In this document: positions 48,609 to 58,810 of the stretch, one piece after another | Numbering within the stretch: the stretch's first letter is position 1 | Layout: each line of letters opens with the position of its first letter | Assembly (NCBI GenBank): GCA_019455065.1 | Contig: JACFNC010000021.1 | Location: 1 to 62,275, forward strand | Direction: 5' to 3' | DNA length: 62,275 nt | Source of the DNA: Rhodospirillales bacterium | Lineage (GTDB): Bacteria > Pseudomonadota > Alphaproteobacteria > Rhodospirillales > Magnetospirillaceae | The notes under the pieces: generated by a model | Told to the model about the DNA's origin: nothing | The model's database searches: none | Seen by the model: only the letters and a program-made list of their open reading frames with translations | Program-made: the position numbers and the translations under genes

Positions 48609-49819
48609 CGGCGGGCCTCCAGCCGAAGGGCGATGCGCTCGGCCAAGCGCTCGGCGACGGCCTCCTTGGTCATCGGCGGCCACGCCTCCTCCTCGTCCGC
48701 CCCGATCAGGTGCACGGTGTTGTCGTCGCCGCCGAAGGTTCCGGTGCCGGTCGAGACGTCGTTGGCGACGATCCAGTCGCAACCCTTGCGCCGGCGCTTG
48801 GCACGCGCGTTGTCGAGGACGTTTTCCGTCTCGGCGGCGAAGCCGACGACCAGCGTCGGCCGTCCGGTCTCGAGGCGCGCGACGGTGGCCAGGATGTCGG
48901 GGTTGGGCGCCAGCGACAGCGTCGGCGGCGGCGCTCCCTCCTGCTTCTTGCGCTTCTGCGCGGCCGGCTCGGCCACCCGCCAATCGGCGACCGCGGCGGC
49001 GAAGACGGCCACGTCGGCCGGCAGCGCGGCCTGGCAGGCGGCCAGCATGTCCGTCGCCGATTCCACACGCACGGTGCGCACGCCCGGCGGGTCGGGGATG
49101 GCGACCGGGCCGCTGACCAGCGTCACCTCCGCCCCCAGGCGCGCCAGGGCCGCCGCGATGGCGTGGCCCTGCTTGCCCGAGGACCGGTTCGCGATGAAGC
49201 GCACCGGGTCGATGGGTTCGTGGGTGGGGCCGCTGGTGACGAGGGCGCGCCGGCCGGCGAGAAGCGCCTTGGCCGCCAGCATGTCGGCGATGGCGGCCAG
49301 GATGTCGGCCACTTCGGCCATGCGTCCGGCCCCGGTCTCGCCGCAGGCGAGATCGCCGGCGGCGGGCCCGACCCGGCGCACCCCGCGCGCCGCGAGCGTG
49401 GCCATGTTGGCGCGGGTGGCCGGATGCTCCCACATGCGCACGTTCATCGCCGGGGCCACCAGCACCGGCTTGTCGGTCGCCAGCAGCACCGTCGTCGCCA
49501 GATCGTCGGCGATGCCCGCCGCCATCCTGGCGAGCACGTTGGCGCTGGCCGGCGCCACCACCAGCAAATCGGCCTCGCGCGACAGTCGGATGTGCCCCAT
49601 CTCGCTCTCGTCGGTGAGCGAGAAGATGTCCTGAAACACCTTTTCCTCGCTGAGGGCCGCCACGCTCAAGGGGGTCACGAACTGTTCCCCACCGCGGGTC
49701 AGGATGCAACGCACCCGGGCGCCCTGCTCCCGCAGCCGGCGGATCAATTCCAGGCTCTTGTACGCGGCTATGCCGCCAGTAATGATGAGCAGAACACGCC
49801 GGCCGACCAGCAAGGGCAT
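48605..49819 (-). CDS. coaBC: Bifunctional phosphopantothenoylcysteine synthetase/decarboxylase CoaBC
   Basis: 404 residues. The N-terminal CoaC flavoprotein domain has [20 protein letters not shown], the active His in [12 protein letters not shown], and [16 protein letters not shown]. The CoaB domain begins [20 protein letters not shown]. Makes 4'-phosphopantetheine for CoA. ATG 49819 is used; an in-frame TTG at 49882 lies outside the conserved part. Precedes dut, a widespread order. Confidence 0.96.
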   Translation of the reverse strand: MPLLVGRRVLLIITGGIAAYKSLELIRRLREQGARVRCILTRGGEQFVTPLSVAALSEEKVFQDIFSLTDESEMGHIRLSREADLLVVAPASANVLARMAAGIADDLATTVLLATDKPVLVAPAMNVRMWEHPATRANMATLAARGVRRVGPAAGDLACGETGAGRMAEVADILAAIADMLAAKALLAGRRALVTSGPTHEPIDPVRFIANRSSGKQGHAIAAALARLGAEVTLVSGPVAIPDPPGVRTVRVESATDMLAACQAALPADVAVFAAAVADWRVAEPAAQKRKKQEGAPPPTLSLAPNPDILATVARLETGRPTLVVGFAAETENVLDNARAKRRRKGCDWIVANDVSTGTGTFGGDDNTVHLIGADEEEAWPPMTKEAVAERLAERIALRLEARR

Positions 49820-49913
49820 TCCCCGGAAAAAACTACGTTGAGGATTTGTGGATAAGGTATCCGTCACACAAGCCGCGCGCAAGGGGCATCAACCGGCGGG
49901 CGGAAATCCACCT

Positions 49914-51452
49914 CTAGCGCAGCAGCAGCGCGGCGAGCAAAACGGCCGTGATGATCCAAGGAAGAATCGTGGCAAGCCCCGGCCGGCGCTGCTCGGCGGC
50001 CAGGTGCTTGACGCTGTCGGGATGCAGGCGCAGCCCGCCCTCGGCGATCCAGGTCAGTGCCTTTTCGCTTTCGGCAAGGACCCGGGGCAACCGCTCGAGA
50101 GTCTCCCCCAGCGTGCTCACCGCGTTGCGCACCCGCGCCTCCGGCCCCAGGTTCTCGCGCATCCACTGCTCGATCAGGGGCCGCGCAAGCTGCCACATGT
50201 TGACGTTGGGGTCGAGCCGCCGGCCGACCCCTTCGGCGACCAGCATGCTCTTCTGCAGCAGCAGGAGTTGCGGCTGCGTCTGCATGGCGAAGGTTTCGGT
50301 GACCTGGAACAGCTGGCCCAGCAGGCGGGCGACCGAAATCTCATGCAGCGGCCGGCCCATGATCGGCTCGCCGATCGAGCGGCAGGCCTGGGTGAAGGCG
50401 TCGACCGATTTGTCGGCGGGAACGTAGCCGGCCTCGAAATGCACCTCGGCGACGCGGCGGTAGTTGCCGGTCAGGAAACCCAGCAGCATCTCGCCCAGAT
50501 ATTGGCGGGTCTTGCGGTCGACGCGGCCGGTGATGCCGAAATCCACGGCGATCAGATTCCCGTGCTCGTCCACGAACAGGTTGCCGGGATGCATGTCGGC
50601 GTGGAAGAACCCGTCCCGAAAAACCTGGTTGAAGAAGGCGTCGGCCGCCTTTTCCAGAATGCGGTCGAGTTCGAGGCCGGCGGCCAGCAGGGCTTCGCGC
50701 TCGTCGATCGAAATGCCCTGGACGCGCTCGAGGGTGAGCACGCGCCGCGAGGTGCGCTGCCAGTCCACCGCCGGAACGCGGAAGGTGGGATCGCCGGCGA
50801 AGTTGTCGCTCATCTCGGCGGCGGCGGCGGCCTCGAAGCGGAGGTCCATCTCCATCCGGACCGAATCCTCGAAGGCGCGTACCGACTCGACGGGGCGCAG
50901 CCGGCGCAAGGCCGGCTGAGCCATCTCGACCAGTTCGGCCAGCCAGTAGAGCAGGTCGATGTCGCGGGCGAAGGCGTCCTCGATCGCCGGCCGCAGCACC
51001 TTGACGGCGACCTCGCGGCCGTCGGTGGTGCGGGCGAAATGCACCTGCGCGATCGATGCCGCGGCCACGGGCGCGTCCTCGAAACTCTCGAACAGGTCCT
51101 CGACCGGGCGGCCGAATTCGGCCTTCAGGGTGTGCCGCACCTCATGGGCCGGAAACGGGGCCAGCCGGTCCTGCAGTTCGGAGAGGTCGGCGGCGACCTC
51201 GTCGCCGACCAGGTCGGCTCGGGTCGACAGCGCCTGGCCGAACTTGATGAAGGTGGGGCCCAGCTCCTGCAACGCGGCGGCCAGGCGCTGCCCCGGACGG
51301 CCCAGCCCCGGGCGCGGCCGCGCCGCGAAACGCAGGAAGCCCGCCACCATGCGGGCGACGCTGATGCGCTCCATCAGGAACAGCGCATCGTAGCGCGCCA
51401 GCACGCGCGCGATGGTCAGCAGGCGCAGGAGGTTGCGGGCGGCGCGGACCAT
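49914..51452 (-). CDS. ubiB: UbiB-type ubiquinone biosynthesis kinase-like protein
   Basis: 512 residues. An atypical ABC1/ADCK kinase fold: the KxGQ motif in GPTFIKFGQALSTRADL, the Ala-rich loop VAAASIAQVH, the ATP lysine in REVAVKVLRP, HADMHPGNLF and DFGITG. A C-terminal membrane helix is near residues 495-511. Needed for coenzyme Q synthesis. Starts three bases after ubiE. Confidence 0.96.
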   Translation of the reverse strand: MVRAARNLLRLLTIARVLARYDALFLMERISVARMVAGFLRFAARPRPGLGRPGQRLAAALQELGPTFIKFGQALSTRADLVGDEVAADLSELQDRLAPFPAHEVRHTLKAEFGRPVEDLFESFEDAPVAAASIAQVHFARTTDGREVAVKVLRPAIEDAFARDIDLLYWLAELVEMAQPALRRLRPVESVRAFEDSVRMEMDLRFEAAAAAEMSDNFAGDPTFRVPAVDWQRTSRRVLTLERVQGISIDEREALLAAGLELDRILEKAADAFFNQVFRDGFFHADMHPGNLFVDEHGNLIAVDFGITGRVDRKTRQYLGEMLLGFLTGNYRRVAEVHFEAGYVPADKSVDAFTQACRSIGEPIMGRPLHEISVARLLGQLFQVTETFAMQTQPQLLLLQKSMLVAEGVGRRLDPNVNMWQLARPLIEQWMRENLGPEARVRNAVSTLGETLERLPRVLAESEKALTWIAEGGLRLHPDSVKHLAAEQRRPGLATILPWIITAVLLAALLLR

Positions 51453-51455
51453 CGC

Positions 51456-52208
51456 CTAGAGGCGCCACGCCGAATGAATGGCGGCGATGCCGCCGGACAG
51501 GTTGCGCACCTTGACCTGCTCCAGGCCGGCGCCGACGATGCGCGCGGCAAGTTCCTCCTGGGCCGGGAACTGGCGGATGCTCTCGACCAGATATTGATAG
51601 GCCTCGCGGTTGCCGGCCACCATCTGGCCGATGGCCGGCAGCACCTTGAAGGAATACTGGTCGTAGACGGCCGCAAGCAGCGGCAGCACGACGCGGCTGA
51701 ACTCCAGGCACAGGAAGCGGCCGCCCGGCCTGAGCACGCGGCGCGCCTCGGCCAGGGCGGCGTCGATGCGGGTGACGTTGCGCAGGCAGAAGGCGATGGT
51801 GTAGGCGTCGACGGAGCGGTCGGCGAGCGGCAGCCGTTCGGCGTCGCCGCATACCCAGTCGATGTCCGTCAGGATGCCGCGGTCGATGGCGCGGTCACGG
51901 CCGACCCGCAGCATCTCCTCGTTGATGTCGCAGACCACCACCGGGCCGCCGCCGCGTGCCCGAAACCGAAAGGCGATGTCGCCGGTGCCGCCGCCGACGT
52001 CGAGCAGCGTCATCCCCGGGCGCGGATGCAGCCAGTCGATGAACGAGTTCTTCCACAGGCGATGAACGCCCACGCTCATCAGGTCGTTCATCAGGTCGTA
52101 GCGGCTGGCCACGTCGTCGAACACGGCGCGGACGAGGGGCTCCTTTTCCTCCTCGGCGACGGTGCGGAACCCGAAATGGGTGGTGCGCGCGGAACGATCC
52201 TCTGTCAT
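51456..52208 (-). CDS. ubiE: Demethylmenaquinone/ubiquinone C-methyltransferase UbiE
   Basis: 250 residues. Class I SAM methyltransferase: [17 protein letters not shown], then [20 protein letters not shown] and a C-terminal [11 protein letters not shown]. Methylates the quinone ring in ubiquinone (and menaquinone) synthesis. ATG 52208 is chosen over ATG 52220; neither has a good binding site. First gene of ubiE-ubiB, with coaBC-dut after a 94-bp gap. Confidence 0.96.
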   Translation of the reverse strand: MTEDRSARTTHFGFRTVAEEEKEPLVRAVFDDVASRYDLMNDLMSVGVHRLWKNSFIDWLHPRPGMTLLDVGGGTGDIAFRFRARGGGPVVVCDINEEMLRVGRDRAIDRGILTDIDWVCGDAERLPLADRSVDAYTIAFCLRNVTRIDAALAEARRVLRPGGRFLCLEFSRVVLPLLAAVYDQYSFKVLPAIGQMVAGNREAYQYLVESIRQFPAQEELAARIVGAGLEQVKVRNLSGGIAAIHSAWRL

Positions 52209-52319
52209 GGCGGGCAACATAGCGGAAGGGCGGCGCCCGCGCCACGCCCTTCGAGGGCGTTGAAGCGCGCCGCTTCCTCAGCCATCTTTGTCATCGGAGG
52301 GAGCAGTGGGGAGACGGCG

Positions 52320-52748
52320 GTGGCGTTTCGGTCGAACAAGGGCAACGGGAGCGTTCCGCCGCAGCGGGTGCCGCCCAGCATCGGCGACCTCGAGGCGATC
52401 GCCGCCGAGGCGTTCGCCACGATTCCCGAGGAACTGCGCCATCACGTGCGCGACGTGCCAATCCGGATCGAGGACTTTCCCGACGAGGAGACCGAGGCCG
52501 AAATGGAACTCGAGAGCCCGTTCGACCTGCTCGGGCTGTACCGGGGCATCTCGCTCGACCGCAAGAGCGTCCTCGACGTTCCCAACGACCTCGACGTGAT
52601 CTTCCTCTACCGGCGTCCAATCCTCGACTACTGGTGCGAGACCGGCGAGGACTTGACCGACGTCGTGCGCCACGTCCTGATCCACGAGATCGGGCACCAT
52701 TTCGGCCTCAGCGACGCCGACATGGAGCGCATCGAGAACGAAGACTGA
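52320..52748 (+). CDS. Zincin-like metallopeptidase family protein
   Basis: 142 residues from GTG 52320, six bases after GGGGAG. A conserved small family with a metal site in VRHVLIHEIGHHFGLSD (HExxH) and an acidic stretch EDFPDEETEAEMELES. Peptidase activity is assumed from the motif. Diverges from ubiE; ends directly against the opposing GNAT gene. Confidence 0.85.
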   Translation: MAFRSNKGNGSVPPQRVPPSIGDLEAIAAEAFATIPEELRHHVRDVPIRIEDFPDEETEAEMELESPFDLLGLYRGISLDRKSVLDVPNDLDVIFLYRRPILDYWCETGEDLTDVVRHVLIHEIGHHFGLSDADMERIENED

Positions 52749-53249
52749 TCACCGCCGGCGCAGACGATAGAGCACATGCGGCAACCCGGCGTGGATGAAG
52801 TCCCGCTCGAAGGCGAAGCCGCATTTTTCCATGATGCGTCGCGACGCCCTGTTTAGCGGCAGCGTGAAGGCGACCATGTCGCCCAAGCCGGCCTCGGTGA
52901 AACCAGCCTCGAGCACCGCCCGCGCCATCTCGGTGGCCAGTCCCCTGTTCCAGTCATCGGCAGCGGCGGCGTAAAGCAGTTCGGTCTCGGCCGCGCCCCC
53001 GATAACGACCCGGCGCAGGCCGCAATACCCCACCGGGCGGCCCTCTTGCCGGAAGATCCACAACCCTGCTCCCGGCCCCGCCTCGCGCAGCATCCGGCGG
53101 AGGAAGCGCTGCGTCGTCGCGGCCGGAACCCGGCCGTCGGCCGACAGGGTTGCCGCGACGCGTCGGTCGCCGTGCAGGCTGCGCAGGAAGGAATAGTCGT
53201 CGCGCCCGGCGGGCAGACCGGTCAGGCGTGGCGTGATCAGGATGCGCAT
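52749..53249 (-). CDS. GNAT family acetyltransferase, RimJ/RimL type
   Basis: 166 residues. GNAT fold: LWIFRQEGRPVGYCGLRRVV, the CoA-binding segment DDWNRGLATEMARAVLEAGF and a final LNRASRRIMEKCGFAFERD. The pattern resembles enzymes that acetylate protein N-termini or small amines; the substrate is unknown. Its stop directly abuts that of the zincin gene. Confidence 0.87.
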   Translation of the reverse strand: MRILITPRLTGLPAGRDDYSFLRSLHGDRRVAATLSADGRVPAATTQRFLRRMLREAGPGAGLWIFRQEGRPVGYCGLRRVVIGGAAETELLYAAAADDWNRGLATEMARAVLEAGFTEAGLGDMVAFTLPLNRASRRIMEKCGFAFERDFIHAGLPHVLYRLRRR

Positions 53250-53361
53250 GGCAGCGGTGCGTTCATCGTTCCATCAAGAGTCGTCCCAAGGCTCCCGCCG
53301 AGTCAAAAAATGTGTTAGCCCTTTTCGTAACCTTCGAAAAATGGCGAGAGGTCGGCCGTCC

Positions 53362-55782
53362 ATGACCCATGCGCCGCTGCCCGCGGAACTGCTTCATCGC
53401 CGCTGCGATCCGTCGCTTCTGCCCTTCGAGACCACCGCCGAGCTCGGCGACATCGCCGGCCCGGTCGGCCAGCAGCGGGCCGTCGAGGCCGTGCGGTTCG
53501 GCATCGGCATCCGCGCCGAGGGCTACAACCTGTTCGCCTTGGGCCCGACCGGCACCGGAAAGTCGAGCATCGTCCGCCACTTCCTCGCCCAGGCGGCGGA
53601 ACGCCAGCCGGTGCCCGACGACTGGTGCTACGTCAACAATTTCGCCGAGGCCCATCGCCCCCGCGCGCTACGCCTTCCGGCCGGCCGCGCGCCCGCTTTC
53701 CGCAAGGACATGGAGCGCCTGGTCGAGGAACTGCGCATCGCCATTCCGGCCGCCTTCGAGGGCGACGAGTACCGCAACCGCCGCCAGGCCATCGAGGAGG
53801 GGTTCAAGAACCAGCAGGAGTCCTCCTTCGGCGACATCCAGCGCCGGGCCTCCGAACGCGACATCGCCCTCATACGCACGCCGCTCGGCCTGGCGCTCGC
53901 GCCGGTGAAGGATGGCGAGGTGGTCAGTCCCGAGGATTTCAAGAAGCTGCCGGAAGAGCGCCAGGGCGAGCTCAAGCATGCCATGGAGGAGCTGCAGAAG
54001 GAACTGGAGGCCACGATCAAGCTTGTGCCCCGGTGGGAGCGCGAGCATCGCGAGAAGATCCGCGCCCTCGACGAGGAGGTCACCAACGACGCCGTCGGCC
54101 ATCTGGTCGACGAGTTGATGGAGCGCTACCGCGACTGCCCGGCGGTTGGCGGCTACCTGGAAGCCGTGCGCGCCGACGTTGCCGAGAACTACGGCGCCTT
54201 CCTGCCGCAGGGCGGGGAGGAGCGCCCGGCCATGCCGGCACGCATGGCGGCCGAGCCCGAGCGCGACTTCCGGCGCTACCGGGTCAACGTGCTGGTTTCC
54301 AACGGTGAAATGAAGGGGGCCCCGGTGGTCGGCGAAGACCACCCGACGCAGCCGAACCTCGTCGGCCGAATCGAGCACATCGCCCAGTATGGCGCCCTGG
54401 TCACCGACTTCAACCTGATCAAGGCCGGCTGCCTGCACCGGGCCAACGGCGGCTATCTCGTGCTCGACGCGCGCAAGCTGCTGATGCAGCCTTTTTCCTG
54501 GGAAGAGCTGAAGCGGACGCTTCAGGCCCGGGAAATCCGTATCGAGTCGCCGGCCCAGACGCTGGGCCTTCTCAGCACGGTGTCGCTGGAGCCCGAACCC
54601 ATTCCCCTCGACGTCAAGGTCGTGCTGATCGGCGACCCGATGCTCTACTACCTGCTCAACGCCCACGACCCGGATTTCGCCGAGCTGTTCAAGGTGGCCG
54701 CCGATTTCGACTACCGCATGGACCGCGATGGCGACACCGTGCTCGACTATGCCCGGCTGATGGGGATGGTGGCGCGGCAGGAGGGGCTGCGCCCGCTGGC
54801 GCGCGACGCGGTGGCCCGGATGATCGAGCACGCCGCGCGGCTGGCCGAGGATGCCGAGAAGCTGACGACCCACATGGCCAGCATCACCGACCTCGTCCGC
54901 GAGGCCGACTACTGGGCGGCGCAGGCGCAGGCCCCGGTGATCGCCGGCGAGCACGTGCGGCGCGCCATCGACGCCCAGGTCTACCGCTCGGATCGCATCC
55001 GCCAGCACGTGCAGGAGGAAATCGCCCGCGGCACGCTCCTGATCGACACCGCCGGGGCCGTGGTGGGCCAGATCAACGCCTTGTCGGTGCTGCAGATCGG
55101 GCGCTTCGCCTTCGGCCGGCCCACGCGCGTCACCTGCCGGGTACGCATCGGCAAGGGCGAGGTCGTCGACATCGAGCGCGAGGTGCAACTGGGCGGACCG
55201 CTGCACAGCAAGGGGGTGATGATCCTCTCGTCCTTCCTGTCGTCCCGCTTCGCCGCCGAGGCCCCGCTGTCGCTGGCGGCCAGCCTGGTGTTCGAGCAAT
55301 CCTATGGCGGCGTCGACGGCGACAGCGCCTCGTCCACCGAACTCTACGCGCTGCTCTCGGCGCTGGCCGAAGCGCCGATCCGCCAGTCGCTGGCGGTCAC
55401 CGGCTCGGTCAACCAGCACGGCCGGGTGCAGGCGATCGGGGGCGTGAACGAGAAGATCGAGGGTTTCTTCGACGTCTGTCAGGCGCGCGGCCTGGACGGC
55501 AGCCACGGGGTCCTGATCCCGGCCTCGAACGTGAAACACCTGATGCTGCGTCCCGACGTGGTGGCGGCGGCGGAAAACGGTTTGTTCAAGATCTACGCCG
55601 TGGAAACCGTCGACCAGGGCATCGAGATTCTCACCGGCGTGCCGGCCGGAGAGAAGGACGAGCGCGGCGAGTATCCGGTGGGCAGCCTCAACCGCCGGGT
55701 CGCGGCCCGCCTCGCGGCGCTGGCGCGCAAGGCGCGCGCCCTCGCCGCCCAGACGAGGACCAATAACGGCAACGACCGATGA
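53362..55782 (+). CDS. Lon-like ATP-dependent protease (LonB/YcbZ type)
   Basis: 806 residues. The N-terminal part holds Walker A ALGPTGTGKSSIVRHFLAQ near residue 58 and a coiled-coil insert (about residues 140-250). The C-terminal proteolytic domain has Ser655 in DGDSASST and Lys698 in GVNEKIEGF, 43 residues apart, as in Lon. It lacks the N-terminal substrate domain of LonA. ATG 53362 is chosen; ATG 53341 is possible. Co-translated with the Usp gene (ATGA). Substrates unknown. Confidence 0.92.
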   Translation: MTHAPLPAELLHRRCDPSLLPFETTAELGDIAGPVGQQRAVEAVRFGIGIRAEGYNLFALGPTGTGKSSIVRHFLAQAAERQPVPDDWCYVNNFAEAHRPRALRLPAGRAPAFRKDMERLVEELRIAIPAAFEGDEYRNRRQAIEEGFKNQQESSFGDIQRRASERDIALIRTPLGLALAPVKDGEVVSPEDFKKLPEERQGELKHAMEELQKELEATIKLVPRWEREHREKIRALDEEVTNDAVGHLVDELMERYRDCPAVGGYLEAVRADVAENYGAFLPQGGEERPAMPARMAAEPERDFRRYRVNVLVSNGEMKGAPVVGEDHPTQPNLVGRIEHIAQYGALVTDFNLIKAGCLHRANGGYLVLDARKLLMQPFSWEELKRTLQAREIRIESPAQTLGLLSTVSLEPEPIPLDVKVVLIGDPMLYYLLNAHDPDFAELFKVAADFDYRMDRDGDTVLDYARLMGMVARQEGLRPLARDAVARMIEHAARLAEDAEKLTTHMASITDLVREADYWAAQAQAPVIAGEHVRRAIDAQVYRSDRIRQHVQEEIARGTLLIDTAGAVVGQINALSVLQIGRFAFGRPTRVTCRVRIGKGEVVDIEREVQLGGPLHSKGVMILSSFLSSRFAAEAPLSLAASLVFEQSYGGVDGDSASSTELYALLSALAEAPIRQSLAVTGSVNQHGRVQAIGGVNEKIEGFFDVCQARGLDGSHGVLIPASNVKHLMLRPDVVAAAENGLFKIYAVETVDQGIEILTGVPAGEKDERGEYPVGSLNRRVAARLAALARKARALAAQTRTNNGNDR

Positions 55783-56585
55783 ACGGCCCGCAAAGCCAGC
55801 GCCGCATCCTGGTCGCCGTCGACGCCTCGCCCCTCAGCCTGGCGGCGCTGGAGGCGGCGGCCGATCTCGCGCGGCGCTGGCAGGCGGAACTCGCGGCCCT
55901 GTTCGTCGAGGACGTCAATCTGCTGCGGCTGGCGACCCATCCCGGAATCGAGGTGCTGAGCCTGCTCTCGGCGCGCCGCCAGCCCGTCGACCGCGCCGCC
56001 TTCGAAGATATCCTGAGGGCGCAGCTTGCCCGCGCGCGGCGCGCCGTCGAGGCCGCGGCGCTCAGCCGGCAGGTGGCATTCACTTTCACGGTGCGGCGCG
56101 GCCGGGTCGAGGTCGAGGTGCTTGCCGCCGCCGAGGAGGCCGACCTGCTCATCGCCGGCTGGGGCGGGCGCGGTCTCGGCGGTGGCCTGGGCCCGCCCCT
56201 TCTGGGCTCCACAGCGCGCGCCCTGGCGGAGCGCGCGTCGCGGCCCCTGTTTCTGCTGCGCGAGCGGATGGGGCCGGTGCATGCGGTTCTGGTCGCCTAT
56301 GACGGCTCGCCGGCGAGTGGGCGCGCGCTGGCGCTGGCCGCCGAGATCGCCCGTCGCGACGGCGGCGCGATCGACGTCCTGCTGCCGGCAAGGGCGCCGG
56401 CGGAACTCGAACCGGCCGCCCGCGCGGCGCTGGCCGGCGGCGGCCTCGAGATACGCTGCCATGCGCTCGATGCGTCCGGGCTGCGCGGCGCGGCGCGCAA
56501 GGCTCCCGGTTGCGTGCTTGTGGTGGCGGCGCCGGTCGGCGAGGACCTGGGCGAGCTGCCCTGCTCGGTGGTCGTGGTGCGGTAG
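55779..56585 (+). CDS. Double-domain universal stress protein
   Basis: 268 residues. Two tandem Usp folds: residues 8-160 start RILVAVDASPLSLAALEAAA, and the second starts AVLVAYDGSPASGRALALAA. The first keeps a G-rich loop (GGRGLGGGLGPPLLGSTARAL) like the ATP site; the second is shortened. Its ATG overlaps the stop of the Lon-like protease, so the two probably act in the same stress response. Confidence 0.87.
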   Translation: MNGPQSQRRILVAVDASPLSLAALEAAADLARRWQAELAALFVEDVNLLRLATHPGIEVLSLLSARRQPVDRAAFEDILRAQLARARRAVEAAALSRQVAFTFTVRRGRVEVEVLAAAEEADLLIAGWGGRGLGGGLGPPLLGSTARALAERASRPLFLLRERMGPVHAVLVAYDGSPASGRALALAAEIARRDGGAIDVLLPARAPAELEPAARAALAGGGLEIRCHALDASGLRGAARKAPGCVLVVAAPVGEDLGELPCSVVVVR

Positions 56586-56588
56586 CCC

Positions 56589-57869
56589 TCAGCCGTTCTC
56601 GGCCAGCACGGTGCCGGCGAGATAGAGTGAGCCGCAGATGAGGATGCGGCCGGGCGGATAGCGCCCGGAGACGAGGTCGGCCACCGCCGCCGCCACGTCG
56701 TCGGCGGGGGCGCAGTCATAGACGCCCTGGGCGCGCGCCGCCGCCGCCGCGTCGGCGGCGGTCAGCGAATTGGCCTCGCCCGGAATGGTCACCGCGCGCA
56801 GCGCCGCCAGGCGCGGCGCCAGCGGCTTGAGGAAGCCCTGCGGATCCTTGCTGTTGAGCATGCCGAACACGGCATAGAGCGGCGCCTCGCGCCACGCCCG
56901 TCCTTGCGCGGCGAGCGCCTTGCCGGCCGCCGGATTGTGGCCGCCGTCGAGCCACAGCTCCCAGCCCGCGGGCAGCGCCGCCGCCAGCGGGCCGCGCTGC
57001 AGGCGCTGCAGGCGGGCCGGCCACTGCACGGTGCGCATGCCGAGCGCAAGCGCGCTTGGCGGTACGGCAAAACCATCCAGCCGCTCGATACAGGCCAGCG
57101 CGAGGCCGGCGTTGCGCAGCTGATGCTGGCCGAGCAGGGCCGGCGTCGGCAGCGTCCAGGTCACGCCCTTGCTCTGGTAGACGAAGCCGTCGCCGGACGA
57201 GCGCACGAAGAAGTCGGCGCCTTCCTTCCACAGCGGCACCCCGTATTCCAGCGACCGCGCCTCGATGATCTTGTTGGCCTTGCGCTCCTGGTCGGCGACG
57301 ACGCAGGCGACCCCGCGTTTCATGATGCCGGCCTTCTCGCCGGCGATGGCTTCGATGTGGCCGCCGAGATACTGCTGGTGGTCAAGCGAGATGGGGGTCA
57401 GCGCGGTCAGCGCCGGCTTGCGCACCACGTTGGTGGCGTCCAGGCTACCGCCCAATCCGGTCTCCAGGATGACCACGTCCGCCGTGGTGCGGGCGAAGGC
57501 CAGGAATGCGGCGGCGGTGGTGATCTCGAAAAAGGTGATGGGCTGGCCGGCGTTGGCCCGCTCGCATTCCTCGAGCACCGCCAGCAGCCGTTCGTCGGAA
57601 ATGATCTCGCCGGCAATCCGGATGCGCTCGTTGAATCGAACCAGATGCGGCGAGGTGTAGGCATGGGCGCGCAGGCCGGCGGCCTCGAGGATGGCGCGCA
57701 GGAAGGCGACCACCGAGCCCTTGCCGTTGGTCCCGGCGATGTGGATGACCGGGGGCAGGCCCTCTTCCGGATTGCCAAGAGCGGCCAGCAGGCGCCGGAC
57801 GCGGTCCAGCGACAGGTCGATGACCTTCGGGTGGAGGCCGAGCAGCCGCGCCAGGATGGCGTCAACCAC
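56589..57869 (-). CDS. folC: Bifunctional folylpolyglutamate/dihydrofolate synthase
   Basis: 426 residues. Mur-ligase fold with the P-loop HIAGTNGKGSVVAFLRAIL, YTSPHLVRFNERIRI, and ETGLGGSLDATN. Adds glutamate to dihydropteroate and folates. GTG 57869 overlaps the accD end by eight bases. Last gene of trpB-trpA-accD-folC. Confidence 0.95.
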   Translation of the reverse strand: MVDAILARLLGLHPKVIDLSLDRVRRLLAALGNPEEGLPPVIHIAGTNGKGSVVAFLRAILEAAGLRAHAYTSPHLVRFNERIRIAGEIISDERLLAVLEECERANAGQPITFFEITTAAAFLAFARTTADVVILETGLGGSLDATNVVRKPALTALTPISLDHQQYLGGHIEAIAGEKAGIMKRGVACVVADQERKANKIIEARSLEYGVPLWKEGADFFVRSSGDGFVYQSKGVTWTLPTPALLGQHQLRNAGLALACIERLDGFAVPPSALALGMRTVQWPARLQRLQRGPLAAALPAGWELWLDGGHNPAAGKALAAQGRAWREAPLYAVFGMLNSKDPQGFLKPLAPRLAALRAVTIPGEANSLTAADAAAAARAQGVYDCAPADDVAAAVADLVSGRYPPGRILICGSLYLAGTVLAENG

Positions 57870-58785
57870 GGACGGCGCTCTCCTCCCCGGTGTCGTCCGG
57901 CAGGTCGACGGGCAGCGCCACCACCTCGCCGGCCGGGCCGGGCAGGCGCAGCAGGCGCAGGATCTGGATCAGGGTGTCGCGCAGCCTGGTGCGCGGCACG
58001 ACCATGTCGATCATGCCGTGATCCAGCAGGTATTCGGCGCGCTGGAAACCTTCCGGCAGCTTTTCGCGGATGGTCGTCTCGATGACCCGGGCGCCGGCGA
58101 AGCCGACGACGGCGCCGGGCTCGGCGATCTGGATGTCGCCCAGCATGGCGAACGAGGCCGAGACGCCCCCGGTGGTCGGGTCGGTCAGCAGCACGATGTA
58201 GGGCAGCCCCTTCTCCTTGACGCGGTCGATGGCCACCGTGGTGCGCGCCATCTGCATCAGCGACAGGATGCCTTCCTGCATGCGGGCGCCGCCCGAGGCC
58301 GGAACGGCGATCAGCGGCGCCTCCTGCAGCACCGCCAGTTCCGCGGCGGCGACCAGGCCCTCGCCCACGGCGATGCCCATCGACCCGCCCATGAAATCGA
58401 AGTTGAAGGCCGCCACCACGACGTTGACGCCGCCGATGCGCCCGTGGGCGACGATGATGGCGTCCTGCTCGCCGGTCTTCGACTGCGCGTCCTTGAGGCG
58501 GTCGGAATAACGCTTGCCGTCGCGGAAGCGCAACGGGTCGGCCACCGTCTTCGGCAGCTCGATGCGCTGGTAGTCGCCGCCGTCGAACAGCAGCTCCAGC
58601 CGCCGCTTGACGGGCAGCCGCATGTGGTGGCCGCAGTGCTGGCAGACCGAAAGGTTCTTCTCGAGGTCGCGGTGGAAGATCATGTGGCCGCAATGCGGGC
58701 ATTTGTGCCACAGATTGTCCGGCACCTCCTTGGGACGCACCAGCTTCTGGATCTTCGGACGGACGAAGTTGGTCAGCCAGTTCAT
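57862..58785 (-). CDS. accD: Acetyl-CoA carboxylase carboxyltransferase subunit beta
   Basis: 307 residues. An N-terminal zinc ribbon (KCPHCGHMIF and CQHCGHHMRL) is followed by the crotonase-like carboxyltransferase domain with PASGGARMQEGILSLMQM and TDPTTGGVSASFA. With AccA it moves CO2 from biotin to acetyl-CoA. A palindromic repeat separates it from trpA. Confidence 0.97.
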   Translation of the reverse strand: MNWLTNFVRPKIQKLVRPKEVPDNLWHKCPHCGHMIFHRDLEKNLSVCQHCGHHMRLPVKRRLELLFDGGDYQRIELPKTVADPLRFRDGKRYSDRLKDAQSKTGEQDAIIVAHGRIGGVNVVVAAFNFDFMGGSMGIAVGEGLVAAAELAVLQEAPLIAVPASGGARMQEGILSLMQMARTTVAIDRVKEKGLPYIVLLTDPTTGGVSASFAMLGDIQIAEPGAVVGFAGARVIETTIREKLPEGFQRAEYLLDHGMIDMVVPRTRLRDTLIQILRLLRLPGPAGEVVALPVDLPDDTGEESAVRG

Positions 58786-58810
58786 GGTCTTGTTCCCTTG
58801 AACGAGGTGC

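Noticed and set aside
49848-52319. A long plus-strand open frame running into the zincin gene
   Set aside because: It is antisense to ubiB and ubiE. Only the part from GTG 52320, with a binding site and the HExxH domain, is real.
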